Assembly (NCBI RefSeq): GCF_028554725.1 | Contig: NC_071668.1 | Location: forward strand, 76,664,719 to 76,728,718 | DNA from: Zeugodacus cucurbitae | Taxonomy: Eukaryota; Arthropoda; Insecta; Diptera; Tephritidae | Reading direction: 5' to 3' | DNA: 64,000 bases | Shown here: positions 11,990-24,651 of the stretch, piece by piece | How positions within the stretch are numbered: position 1 is the stretch's first letter | Layout of the letters: each line of letters starts with the position of its first letter | Notes under the pieces: model-generated | Database searches by the model: none | Seen by the model: only the letters and a program-made list of their open reading frames with translations | Told to the model about the DNA's origin: nothing | Position numbers and translations under genes: made by a program

Positions 11990-12625
11990 AATTTAAAGTC
12001 TTTAATTCTTTAATTTTTATTCTTTTTTTTAATAATGTTTTTATATTTCACATTTTATTTATTTTCAGTTCGTAATCTTTAATCTGTAATCTTTAATCTT
12101 AATATGTTATCTTTAATCCATAATCTTTAGTTATAATCTTTAATCTTTCATCTATAATATTTAATTTTTAGTTCTTAATCATAAATTTTTAATTCTTAAC
12201 CGTGAGTCTTTAATAATTTAATCTTTAATCCGTAATATTTAATATTTAGTCTTTAATCTTTATCTATACTATTTCACCTTTAATCTTTCACTTTCGTTAT
12301 TTAATCTTTAATATAATTAAATTTTATTCATTAATCATTAATCTTTATTCTTTATTCTGTGATTTTTGATATCTAATCTCTATTCTCTAATCTTATCTTT
12401 ATCTTTAATCTTTAATCTTTAATCTTTAATCATTAAATCTTTAATCTTTAATCTTTGATCTTTAATCTTTAATCTATAATAATTAATATCGAATCTTCAG
12501 TTTTATATTTAAAATTGTTAATCTTTAACCTTCGATATTTAATCTTTAATTTAATAAATTTAAATCTTTATTTTTAAATCTTTAATCTTTAATCATTAAT
12601 CTTTAATATTTAATCTTCCTTCCTT
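11990..12625. repeat. Degenerate heptamer array, TTTAATC unit
   Basis: Over about 630 bases the plus strand repeats TTTAATC/TTTAATCT with single-base variants and slips. The cleanest part is about 12395-12475. It is a simple-sequence minisatellite with no coding meaning. Confidence 0.85.
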
Positions 12626-15059
12626 TGCAAAAAGTCAAACAACTTCCTTATTATTTTTCCAGTTATTTCCATTTTATTATTCTATCATTCACAACAAATC
12701 TTAATTAATTGAAGCAAGTACTACAGTACCGCTCACCCCTTTGAATTACTTTCTCAGCCAATTTTCTCTCACTACTGAACTAATGCTGTTGTTTAATCCC
12801 GCATAGTCCACCCAAAGACAGGACATTCATTTGTACTGAACCGCAACTGAGACAACCTTATACTCACACCCACAGCCACATAAACATCCATGCGTATATG
12901 CAAGTAGATCTCTACAAAAACAAAGTCAAAGCCAGCATTGGCGTGTGTTTTCCTACACTTTGTTACTACTGTATCCATGTAAACACTTGCCAGTTCATAT
13001 CAACAAAGCTAGTTGTTGTTGTTGTTCTTTATGAGCGAACAGCGCTGGTGTTCACATGCAAAGCTGTGTTAAAGCCTAGAAAAGCCAGCAAGCAAGTGAA
13101 ACTGGCAGTCAAGTAATAAGTGCCTTAACTGCTGGCTTACCGAAGAGACTCAAGTGTGTGTGTGTGTGGTGTGTGTGTGTTGTCGGCGAGTGAAAACGTG
13201 AAAAATTAACAATGCCAACTACAATCTGTGTACATGTGTGTGTGCAAACAATGCTTGTTTATGCGCATGTGTGGGTGATTAAGTTTAGCGAGCGGAGCAA
13301 AAGCTGCATGAAAAATTGTTGCAAAAACTTGGCATACTTAAAGGCGTCAAAGCGTGCTCGCATAAGTTGACACACTGGTGTAAGTAAAAATAAAATAAAA
13401 GGAAAAATTATAAAAAAAAAATGAAAAGAAAGCAAAAACGCAACAGACATTGCGCAGACTTTGTGAAGAGCTTAGGTGTTTTCACTTAACGCGTGCTCTT
13501 GCCGTCGCTTCCTTATTTTTTTGTGGGTTGTTTTTTCTGTGTGAGGTTGGCGCTCGCCGGTCGGCGCTCGCTTTGCGCACTTTTTCCGCCATTTGCGCGT
13601 TTTTCTGCTTACTCGCAATTGCACACTTTGTTTTTCCTGCATGAATGCTTCGGCGCTATGAAATAGAAAAAATAAAAATAAAAAAAAAACAAAAAAATAA
13701 AACTAAGAAAGTGAAAAAAATAATTTTTTTTTATTTTGTTAAATCTTTTTACAGCTCTCTCATTCATTTTATTTGCGTTTTGTTGTTGTTGTTGTGCTTT
13801 TCATATTTTTTTGGCAACCGCCGAGTTGCGTGAAAAATATTCTCACGTTCTGCTTGTGTATTTGTTGTTTGTGTGTGTGCGCCCATAAAGGAAATCATGC
13901 TTAAATTATAGTTTTGTTTATAACGAAAAATCAGTTGCGCTAAGTTGGGAAAAGCCAGCGCGAATAAAAGTAAAATAAAATAAAAAATAATAAAAGAAAA
14001 GGCAAAGGAAGTGGCAGCGGCGAAGGCGCAAAGCCAACCGCAGGCAGTTACAGACAACTTATGAACGCCTTCTACACCGCCTTCGCCAGCACCACACAAG
14101 TGTAAGCATACCAGCAGGGATTTTTATGTCTTATAAAAACAATAGCAGATTTATACGCCGCCTTGGCAACATAATCACCTACACACACACACACACACAC
14201 ACACGTGTTGTTGACTGTCTGTTTGTCTGTTTGTTATCCTTGATGTGACTTGATCCTCTCGTATTTTCATGCCTCTGGCGGCAAATCAACTTAAGCTGGT
14301 TTTATTGTTGTGGTTATTGATATTGTTATGCGCTCGACTAACTCCAAACACTTCATTCCAACACACCCCCACATACACATACACACAGAAACTCAAATGT
14401 TGTTTAAAACCCAAGCAGCATCATCAAAATAAACAAATTGTACGTGCCGCCTGTGAAAAGGGACGAAAATGGCTTGATTTGCTCACACGTCGTACGTCAG
14501 AACGACAATTGACCAGCGCTCATATTGGCAGCCGTCGAAAGAACTCAACCCGCTCAAGTCAAGCGTGCACTTTTTCGCAGCTTCTTCATTCCTTACTTGG
14601 GCCAGCATCGAGTAGTGTAGGAGGGGACTGTGCAATAACACGTAGCTTGCAAATCACGCTTTAAAATTGTACACGAGGGAAACCTTTTCTTTCATTCATT
14701 CTTGGGATTCTGTAAGGAAATCTGTGCTGCGCAATTTTAGTGTTGAGTTGAGCGCTTAGTTTTGAGGGGTTCGCTAAGTTTACGAGCTGTGCGTGAATAT
14801 TCACTTTTGTTTTGTAGCCGTTAATGCATATGCTGCACGGCGTGGCCAATGGACCCAGCACGTTGCAATGCGTTTGTTGTTTTTGCTGTTCTCGTTCTTG
14901 GAAAGGTTAAGGTTAAATCAGCAGCTGCTCGGTTTTGAATGCAGCAGAAAGAAATATAAGGGTTCCTAAGGCAAAAACTTGAGGAAAATTTTACACGAAA
15001 GAGTGCCATTTATAACGGCATAATATTCGTTTGTAGAAATGTGACCTTCCAAAATGACA
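12626..15059. other. Non-coding stretch with dinucleotide repeats
   Basis: Holds a TG run at 13154-13182, an A-rich tract at 13664-13740 and an AC run at 14181-14204. The ORFs are low complexity or composed of shadows. No gene recognised. Confidence 0.5.
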
Positions 15060-15990
15060 AATCTCAACTGATTCTTCCATGAATGTTGTTGCAGGATAAC
15101 GAACGGTTTCTACACGGCGCACATACCTTCAAGAGCTATGTGTCAGAGGAAAAACAGATGGACAAGAGGCGGAGTGAGTTTTTCATGGATGGATTGAAGC
15201 TTAGCTCCCCCGTTAGGGGAAGTTTTCTGTCAGAAGCTCTCAATTAACTTCAGTTTTCGGCTGCTAGACCATCGCAGCGTCCTGCTGGCAGAGGTGGCTG
15301 TCATTAAGGTACTAGTAGACATACTGCTCCTTCAGCATTCCGAGAGCAGAGCGGCAATACTAGCCTTGGATGCGATGACAGTACGCTCTAAGCTAGTAAG
15401 AGAGTCTCTAACATCTTCAAAAACTTCGAACTACTTTTCTATCCGACTTGTGTGGGTACGCGGTCACCACGGAATCGCTGCAAACTGCAAAGCGAGAGTG
15501 TACCCTTGCAACATTGCCGCTGGTGTGGAAGCAAGTGGGTAGTCCGTGGTCCACTTGCGCTAGAAAGCTGGACAACAGTCAGCACCTGTGCAGTAGCGAG
15601 GTCTCTCTGGCCAGCGGTGGATCGAAAACGGTTCTTCCCATCTATGTCGGTTTGGAAGGCTCAATAGGCACAGATGCGGCGAGGTTAGGTATCAAGCCTA
15701 ACCTAGTTGCAAAAGCTGCATGGTGGAAAGCGAAGAGGAATCATCCAAACATCAACCCTTTCAATGTCCAACCTAAGTCTAACGGTTAAAACATATCGGT
15801 AGTCATATCTTCGGCGAAACCGGTGAAGTGACATTAGTCGACTTAAGAAATTTATAATAGAGTCCAAGCGCTTTGTCGAATCAAAAGGGGCTTATCGATT
15901 CGTCAGGAGTGTCTGGGTGTCACAAACACAAAAAGACTCTCTGCAATTTGAGAGATCTACCCGTTGGCCTCACCTATTCTAACCTATGAT
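15060..15990 (+). mobile_element. Decayed LINE 3' region with RNase H domain
   Basis: The plus strand carries an RNase H domain broken over several frames. In order: an F-TDG-KL-like start near 15165-15190; a segment ending AEVAVIK (about 15283-15310); then DILLLQHSESRAAILALDA, RSKLVRESL and RLVWVRGHHGIAANCKA (15294-15500). The last matches the WVPGH.GI.GN..AD block of LINE RNase H. A C-terminal part follows (AARLGIKPN near 15675). The element ends with the tail shared with the 9.3-kb copy (GGGTGTCACAAA, GACTCTCTGC, GAGATCTAC, near 15920-15965). Frameshifts make it inactive, and the reverse transcriptase and 5' parts are missing. Confidence 0.75.
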
Positions 15991-18114
15991 GCATTTAAAA
16001 TATGATTAAACTCATCTTCGCTTTGTGCAAGAGTCTGGTAGCATCTTTTTCGAATGTCTTTCAATAGCTTATGGGGTTTGGACAGCAAAATGCAGAACAC
16101 GTAATTCTCTGGGGGGTTTTCCGAGTCAAAAGTGAGTAGAAATTAATTTAGTAATTTAAATTTCTGGACTCACGATACGAGCTCAAACGGATCTTCAAAT
16201 ACTTTTTGCCGATATGAACATGGAACAAAGAAAATTTCTCATGGACACCCATTCCAAAATTGATATAGAGTTACTTAAATTGCACCTTTCAGTTGAGATC
16301 GTGACTCAAAATTCAAAGTCGGGTTGGATGGATGGTTCTGAACTGAAATTTTCGACTGGTTGAGTTGGGCTTCTTCGTTGAACTTGAGAAGACTGTACCT
16401 GTATTATTGTGACATTTGCTCTAAGGAATACCGAAGCTCTAACATTATTATATTCCGACCAAATTAATAATATATTAAATATCTCAAGTGAAGTATCGGA
16501 TACTGTAGTTTCTCTACAGTCAATCCTTCGAACTTCTTAGGAAAATTGTTGAAGTGAAAGCGTTAAGATTTAATAGATAACGCTTTATATCCTTTAAACC
16601 ACTTAGACTCAGCTGCTTTCGAGATCCAACCTTTATTATCGGTATCCATCATTAAATATTCTAACTATTCGAAATATTCTAACCAGTTCGTGACATCTAG
16701 CTATACGGACCAAATAAAAACTGAGTTCTCTGGCACATATACCCCATTCATAACTAAGAATTCTTATACAATTTCATTATTATTTTTCAATTCCTTATAT
16801 TATTTCTTCAACAAATATTCCATTTCCATGACATACAAATGAACCCATTTCTCAGCATTACTTATTGCCGTTGCACATTTTCTCACAAATTCAATTCCAA
16901 ATGCTGACATCTCTGTCTTCATTTAAGTCCTTTACAACTTTCACACGCTGGTCTTCCCGTTTTGCTGGCAGCGAGATTTAAACTTTGCACGAACTTTTAT
17001 TTCTCTTGCTCATCACTTCTGTTTACATTTCCGCCTCCAAACACACACACATTTCTTGGTGACGTTGTTGTTTTTGCTTTTGCAGTCCATTGCCAACAAT
17101 TTGCCGCCCACTGTTTCAGGCAAATCAACTTTAAATCTCAATTTAAATGGTAATTGTTGGCAATTCAACTTGTTGCTGTCACTTTGCTTTGTTTGCCGCT
17201 CCGCGCTGTCTCCTGCGACTCCAGGGTACAGGCTTGCCACAGTGTCTTCTACTTGCCGTTGCTTTGCATGCGGCGTTTGTTTCAAACATTGTGTGGCTTT
17301 CCTGCATACATTTTTTATGTCTTTTCCAATTAAAGAAAATAAAAAATACTCGCATTATAAAAACCGAAAAAAGAAAGAAGTATTAAGTGAAATAAAAATG
17401 ATTCGTCGGTTTTGAATTTTCTGACCAGAAAGTTGAACCGCCTTGTTGGTCTCGAGGGACAGGCGCCGCATCGCAGCTCGGAAAACTTCACAGTTCACAG
17501 TTTCGCCATTCTCCGGTTGCCTTTTGCTGGCTTTCAATCTTATTTTCGCATTCCACGCTTTTTTATATATTTTTTTATGCGGCCTCTTATGGTCTCGTAA
17601 TTTGTCGCTTATTGATTTTGCCTGTAGAAAAAGTGGCGGAGGCGAAGTTTTGCCGCAGATTTTTTTGGCAGCCTCTTTTGACGTTTTGACATTTTATAGG
17701 CAAAACTTTGCAATTTGTACTTTGGCTGCGTCTTTCCTGTGACGTTTCTCTCCGCTATTTAGTCACTGCCTCTCCGTTTGGCACACGATTTTGTTTGTGT
17801 TTATTTTCGTGTGTTCTTGTTTGGTTTTGAGGTTTGTACGGCTGTCAACTTGGTGTCATGCTTTCTTTTTTGCTGCTTCTGGGCCTTGCATTTGACTCGA
17901 AAATTGTTTTTGACACTTTTTTAATAAGTTTATGCTGATCCGTTATTTGATATCGTATACGCATTGGCAGCATTTTGTGGATTGCCTCAGGGAGTTTGTG
18001 TATTAAATAGTGGTTCCATTAAAGGTGGCAATTAAGAGAGAGAAAAAACTATATTTAAGATGAAATTCACAAAATTTTCGTTCGTTTCTCGAAAGCAACT
18101 TTAATTCTCAACAA
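15991..18114. other. Non-coding stretch
   Basis: No exon, RNA gene or element recognised. CA and TTTTGC-rich pieces lie near 17040-17090. Confidence 0.5.
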
Positions 18115-18490
18115 GTTTATATATTGTAGTGAATATCACCCAACTTGATTGTGGCCTCGGAGAAAGAAAGAGAGAGAACTGGAGAGGGGAGAGATAGAGA
18201 TATAAAGAGAGAGGGAGATAGATAGAGGGAAGTAAAAAGAGAGAGATGTATAGAACGAGAGTGAAGAAATTTAAAGTCAAAATTAAAGAGAGATAAAATG
18301 GACGTTCAGTCAGATTGCTTATTTCAGTGATGATGAGTGGGAGATAGATAGAGATAGAAAGGGGAGAAGGAGAGAGAAGCGAAGGAAGAGATTTTATGCA
18401 CAAATGAGAGAGAGACAGATAGAGAAAGAGAAGAGATTTAAAGTAAAAATGAGAGAGAGATAGAAAGGATGTTCAGTCAGAGAGCTTAAC
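18115..18490 (+). repeat. GA-rich tract with an internal duplication of about 168 bp
   Basis: The plus strand is dominated by GAGAGA and GATAGATA runs. The block GAAGAAATTTAAAGTCAAAA...GTTCAGTCAGA(TT)GCTTA at about 18263-18322 recurs, diverged, at 18430-18488. Dense GAGAG is the core of GAGA-factor (Trl) binding sites in flies, so a regulatory role is possible but unproven. Confidence 0.7.
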
Positions 18491-19879
18491 TATGTGTAAG
18501 TAATGAACTTTGGTCGTCAAATATCCCAGAATCTATATCTATAACATCTATAAAACAGGTCACTATGAGCTATATCGCACTTCTCACTTTAATTACTTCG
18601 CCGAATTTCCATAACTTCACTCTGAGTCCATTATCATCAGCAATTGTCTCCCCTAAGTGTTAGTTCACTTCACTCTAACGAGTGTTAAGCAAAATTTAGC
18701 GCTCCCTCCTCGTAAAATCACCACTAATTATCCGTGTCAATCCACCAAAACATTCAAACACTGTCAAATGTACAAGCAACTTGACGCTCCAAATAGCCGC
18801 ACCAGCGCACCAATTGCTCATTTCACTTATTGCCCTCACTTAAGTGACACTTAAACAAATCTGACAAATGACTTAACAACAATTTGCTTATTTCTTATTT
18901 GCTCATTTATCTTTACCGTTGTGGCAACACCTACCTAAACACTTCACAGGCGGTCGGCGCGCTTTTGTCTTGCCCTCCTTGTACCCCCAACTGAACTGCC
19001 TTCCGGTTTGCGAGAGCCATCTTCTCCGCTCCTCAGCAGTGTGGAAGTGTAGAATTCTAATGCGCATTTCAATTTATTATATTCTTGCTTTGATAGTTGA
19101 AATGTTTTGATATATTGTATAATGTCGCCGATAAAGTGAACAACAACAACAACTACAATCACAGCAATAATTTCCGTTTTGCCTTTAGCTTTCCGCTTCA
19201 CTGATTAACCATGGAATGTGGCAACTTTTATTGTGCTCGAAGTATATTTATCAAATTGCGTTGCGACATTGGCGTCAAAGCGAAGAGGGGTGCGGGTACG
19301 CTGGGTGGGGTATCAATCATTGACTTTGTGACAAGCGCGCATTAAGAAATATTTACTTGACTTGCAACCGCTTTTTTGACGCGCGATTGATGATCTGCTA
19401 TGTAAATATGTACTTATGCAATCACTTAACTTATGACTATGTAAGCTTCCTAGTTGCATAATAAGCGAACTTCTTTGAATATTTATGATGTAATTTGGAA
19501 GTACAGTTATTCATGACGCCATTTACACGTGTCAATGATTAAGCAATTAAACAATTCTCTGGCTAATTAATGAAATTCGTGCAAATTACTGAATTGTTCG
19601 GCATAAATGAAATGGAACTTTTGTGAAATACTTAGCAAATTAGTGGAATTATTTCAATTGAAAAAGGAAGCAGGACATGCAAACTGAAATTGATTTTGAG
19701 GTGCTCTTATTGAATAATTCATGCAATATAATGAGCGATTTAAGGCAATTAATTTAATTAGGTAAAGTGGTCATGTTCATACTTATTATTTGTACATTTT
19801 ATTGGCTGTTGTTATCCAACTGCTGATAATCTGAATATTGTCCTGTTAATTTTGAAAAAGCTAGCCTATGTTGGTTGAG
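18491..19879. other. Non-coding stretch
   Basis: Short unrelated ORFs only; nothing recognised. Confidence 0.5.
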
Positions 19880-20285
19880 TTTTGTTAAATTTATCTTTTG
19901 TACGTCAGTCAGCCTATCAGAAATTATCTGACAGCTGACGTCTGACATCCATCCATCTTATAGAAAATATATGACAGCCATCTGACTTCCATCTTATAAG
20001 ACGGCAGTCAACGGAGAGCAAAAGTTATCTGACAGATGATACCTGAATCCACGATTCCTCCTATAGAAAATATATCAGTTATCCGAAGTTAGTCAACGGA
20101 GAGCAAAAATCTGACAAAACTTATATGACAGCTAAGAACTGACAGCAGCCATTTAGCACACACCTGGCAGCATATACATGATAGTGGACTTCAAATATCT
20201 GACAACTGTCAAATATAAGCGTCTGACAGGTGATGACAATTGATACTGACACAAGACCCAAGATAAATAATAATGACTTATCTGA
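19880..20285. repeat. TGACAG-rich degenerate tandem array, left part
   Basis: More than ten copies of CTGAC(A/T) or TGACAG fall in about 400 bases. Longer shared blocks show true tandem structure: (C/T)TATAGAAAATATAT near 19960 and 20062, and GTCAACGGAGAGCAAAA at 20007 and 20092 (85-bp spacing). TGACAG is also the core site of TALE homeodomain proteins (Homothorax/Meis, TGIF), which may be coincidence. Confidence 0.6.
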
Positions 20286-20436
20286 TCCACTCATACTTTA
20301 TAATTGTTCTTTATTTCCTTCTATAGCAACCAATTCACAGTGGTTCGGCTTGTATGAAGGCGCGGTCATAAATACTTCCCGTTGAGATATCGCTATGAAA
20401 TTTTCACCAAAAATCTAGAAAAATATTTTAAATATA

Positions 20437-21640
20437 TCTTAAAACAAGTAAGAAAGGGCTAAGTTCGGGTGTAACCGAACATTTTATACTCTCGCAATTT
20501 ATTTATTTAACTTTATTTATATTATATAATACACAATTTGACCCACATATTCGTCATATATATTGTATAAAGTCCATTGAAAGTTGGAAACCCTAATATT
20601 AGGTTAGAAGCACCGAGGTCCTCGTGTTCGATATATGGGGCCTTAAAAACCTATGGTCCGATTTCGGCGATTTTTAGAATGGGGCTGCCACACTATAAAC
20701 ATAGTATTTGTGCAAAGTTCTGCACCGATATCTTCACTAGTGCTTACTTTATATATTGTAAAGTAAGTGATTGAGATTGTCTTCAAAGTTCTGGTATATA
20801 GGAAGTAGGCGTGGTTGTGAAGCGATTTGACCTATTTTCACAACATATCATTGGGATGTAAGGAAACTATAACAAACCAAGTTTCATTGAAATCGGTCGA
20901 GTGGTTCCTGAGATATGGTTTTTGACCCATAAGTGGGTGACGCCACGCCCATTTTCCATTTTGTAAAAAAATCTGAGTGCAGCTTTCATCTGCCATTTCT
21001 TATGCGAAATTTAGTGTTTCTGACGTTTTACGTTAGTGAGTTAACCCACTTTTAGTAATTTTCAACCTAACTTTTGTATGGGAGGTGGGCGTGGTTATGA
21101 TCCGATTTCTTTCATTTTTGGACCGTAGTAGGAGGTGGCTAAAAAAACGACTGCAGAAAGCTTGGTTTATATAGCTCTGTTGGTTTGCGAGATATGTGCA
21201 AAAAACTTAGTAGGGGGCGGGACCACGACCACTTCCCCAAAAAAATTACATACAAATATGCCCCTTCATAGTGCGATCCTTCATACCAAATTTTATTGTC
21301 ATAGCTTTCTTTATGGCTTAGTTATGGCAGTTTATGTGTTTTCGGTTTTCGCCATTTTGTGGGCGTGGCAGTGGTCCGATTTTGCTCATTTTCGAAAGCA
21401 ACCTTCCTATGGTGCCAAGAAATAAGTGTGCCAAGTTTCATCAAGATATCTTAATTTTTACTCAAGTTACAGCTTGCACAGACGGACGGACGGACAGACA
21501 GACATTCGGATTTGTACTCCACTCTTCACCCTGATCACTTTGGTATATATAACCCTATATCTAACTCGTTTAGTTTTGGGTGTTACAAACAACCGTTATG
21601 TGAACAAAACTATAATACTCTCTTTAGCAACCTAACCTTA
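20437..21640 (+). mobile_element. Dispersed fly repeat, copy 1 (longest)
   Basis: Starts with AAGTAAGAAAGGGCTAAG and GTGTAACCGAAC...TATACTCTCGCAA. Ends with GGGTGTTACAAACAACCG and GTGAACAAAACTATAATACTCTC. Between lie blocks also present at 52785-53757 and, inverted, at 57228-57860: CATTGAAAGTTGGAAACCCTA, GAAGTAGGCGTG, TTTTGTGGGCGTGGCAGT, AAGTTTCATCAAGATATCTT and ATATAACCCTATATCTAACT. There is no credible protein; reading frames are short. It behaves as a non-autonomous transposable element. I cannot name the family with certainty. Confidence 0.75.
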
Positions 21641-22144
21641 ACACTTTCATTACCTTAAGACTCTGCTAAATACTATATAAAATATAATTAAAGGGGGATC
21701 GCGGGGGAACACAATTAAAACTTTATGTTAACACATTGAAGACGCAGAAATACGATACAAAAAGAATAGGTGATATAAAACACAAATTTCACAAAAAATA
21801 CAAATCATGTTAGTCTTAATTAATTTCACAAGTTAAAATAAATACCTTTAGCTTCAAAATCCATTAAAAATAATCTTCATTCGTTAACCTGAATAATTAC
21901 CAGAACAAATTGAAGTTCATTGTTGCTGCCAAAATTAAAAAAAAAAATTAGTAAAAAATTTAAAAAATGTACAGATGTTCATGCATTTAACTCTATTTTT
22001 TGAAAGTAACGTTAGATTTTTCGGAAAACCCGGTTTGCAAATAGGAAGTGTGGACAATTTAGAGACCATCGGTATACATTTTGTCAAAAAATCGCAAGAT
22101 GGATTTTTTGATTTTTGGCCTATGACGGAACCACTGTGCATTTA
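21641..22144. other. Unassigned sequence between repeat copy and TGACAG array
   Basis: AT-rich, no recognised gene. It may be part of the insertion that split the TGACAG array, or an older unrelated insertion. Confidence 0.4.
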
Positions 22145-22235
22145 GCTTATAGCAAATACTTGACAGCGGGTTTCAAAAATCTGATAACTGTCTGATAGCT
22201 GATGACAGATCCTACTGTCACATGACTGTTTTTAG
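22145..22235. repeat. TGACAG-rich array, right part
   Basis: The order of blocks here (GACAGCGGGTTTCAAAAATCTGA, AACTGTC, TGATAGCTGATGACAG, CTACTGTCACA) parallels 20180-20255 (TAGTGGACTTCAAATATCTGAC, AACTGTC, TGACAGGTGATGACA, ATACTGACAC). It is a further unit of the array at 19880-20285, now separated by about 1.9 kb. Confidence 0.5.
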
Positions 22236-24651
22236 GCCGAAACCAAATAATTATTTCTTGTGTTAGCGATTTAAAGGTTCTTATATTTTCCAATTGCATT
22301 CTATTGAAGATTGAGTCTATCTCTCTTTTAAAATCTATCAAGAATGTCACATGACTTCTTCGAAACTGAGCATTTTAAGGGTCGAGTTGCTTTTGGTCCA
22401 AAGATTCTTGACATAATCTAGCATACTACTCCGTCGAAAAGAAAATACATGTCATACATCGTCGTGACGGTTAGGGAGCTTGCGAACTGAAGTACAGTAC
22501 CAACGAAGATTTTTCTCCATTGGAACCAATAAGTCGAATAGAACTCACACAACCCTGGGGACCTACGCGCATAGCGCTGAGTTGACAAATACATATCTAT
22601 TTGTATTTAACTGTAGTCAATTTACTCATCAACTTGTTAAGAATCAACATTGATTTGACTTTACTTTGTCTTTACTCCACTCGAGAATTCTTTGGCTCCT
22701 GCAGATATGCAAAGTTTCGTCAACTTTAGTCTTCCACTTGATTTGTCGTCTTTTTTGGCACTGTCCCCACATATTTGCATTGTTTTTCTTTCTTATTTCG
22801 CTTTAGCTTTTATTTGCATTGTTTTAGTTCGCTTTTATTTACTCACAAGTATTTGCTTACATATTTATGTAGTTGTTGGCTATTTCCGAATGTTTATGTT
22901 AATGCTCCAGAGCTTTTGTTTGCTTTGCAAGGCGTCAACAACAAGAGTACACAATGTTACTATTATTGTTGGTGTTTTTGTTGTTGTTACAGTAACAATA
23001 GCAGCTGCTCGTTTATTTGCATTGAAGTATATTCGGCCATGCGAAAATCAAAGAAATGGTTGAGATTTGGCAATGAGACCCCCCCTCCAGTACAAGCCAC
23101 AATTTGCCATTTCCTCTTCCGCAACTGCTTACGCCCACCAGCTGACTTTTTGCTGCTGCTGTTGTTGTTGCTTTTTATGGTACTTTAAATCTTGAGCTTC
23201 ATTGCAGCTCGCTTTTGCGGCCACCACAGCCATTTGCCTTTATTGCTGTGCGTTCGCCGCTTGTTTGCTTAAGCATTTAACCCAGTTGGTTGCCACAGCG
23301 CCTTCCTCGCTGCTCGCATCCACAACTAACTTAACTACTCAACTTCTCAGTGGCTTTAGCAAACCGGTCTCCACTTGTCGGTTACTCATTCGGTCTGTCA
23401 GTCATTCGGTCGGTCAGTCCACATTTGTTTTAGTTAATACGCTTGAATGAGTTATGGACTTAGCTGGATTTCGGTTAGTTGATCCTTTTTATTGTTTTAA
23501 CAATTTTTAAGGATTTACACAAATAAACAAGTTTACTGGTGTCTTGATGAAGGCGTAGCCGCCCCATAGGTCATCCACTCAGCCGTGCTGCTGTCGACAG
23601 CAGTCGAAATGGTCGTTAAAGTGCGTGTGTTGATGGGTGCCTCTAAGTATTCATAAATACAAATTTACCTAACCGAAAATACCTTCCATCACCGCCGCAT
23701 TACTTGTAACATCATACTCAATCGCGCTCCGCCCCTCGCACGCTCGTTTGAAAGCCATAATAGCGCTATTTTCTAGGCTTTCAATGCCGTTACTCTTGAA
23801 TGGTCGGCAAAGCAAATTTTATTCTGATTTTTTATTGCCTTTTTATTTGAATTTTCTCTTTCGCCTACCTTTTTGCCAGCCATTTGACTTTCCTGCGGCT
23901 TGCGCTCTACCGCTCCGGTCTGTTTCATGCTGTGTTTATTATCGGGATTTACAAATCGATACAAGCTTTGAGATATTGGTAATTTATGAGCGGCAATTTA
24001 AGGCATCATTAAGTGTACGATAAATGATCTGCGTGGGATTTATAAGGTTGTCATAATATTTCTGCATTGGTCGGGGCATATTTTTTGCGGTTTTTCATAT
24101 TTATATTATTATTATTTTTTATTTTCACGGCAAAAAGGCCGGAGGGTGCTGTATGCTGCTACGGCCATCACGGCTCGGCTCGGCTTGCGTTAAATGTAGG
24201 CAATGATTTTTATTACCGTGATTTTTATGGATTTCGTTGCATAAGTAAGTGGGTAAATGCTATTAAGCCTCAAAATAAATAAACTGTGTAATAAATGCTT
24301 TTAAAGGATTCTGCTTAAGCGCATAATAAACTAGTGTTAAGTCGAGAATATTTAAAAAAATCATCTGTTTTTTTTTTACATATTTACATGTAATCACAGT
24401 AGTGAATCAATAATTCATGCTTGCCTTATGCTTTCAGTTGAGTGTAAGGCTATTTGCGTTGCATTTAACCTTTAGGCTAAGCTCATGGCAGAAAAGATAA
24501 AAACAACGTAGAGCAACATATGTGTTACATAACCGTAAATATTAATTCGTTTAAAACGTGAAAAGTTCGTTCGTTATATGGACTTAATCGTCGCTGTAGA
24601 GTTTCTGTTAGGCTCAGTGTCTCATTGACCGCTTATGTGTTTGGCTACTAA
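22236..24651. other. Non-coding stretch
   Basis: Only random-looking ORFs, with T-rich and GTTGTT runs (near 22970 and 23150). Nothing recognised. Confidence 0.5.

Noticed and set aside
22692..23188. Overlapping hydrophobic plus-strand frames
   Set aside because: Hydrophobicity comes from T-rich DNA (GTT/TTG/TTT codons); two frames are open in parallel and neither has splice signals.
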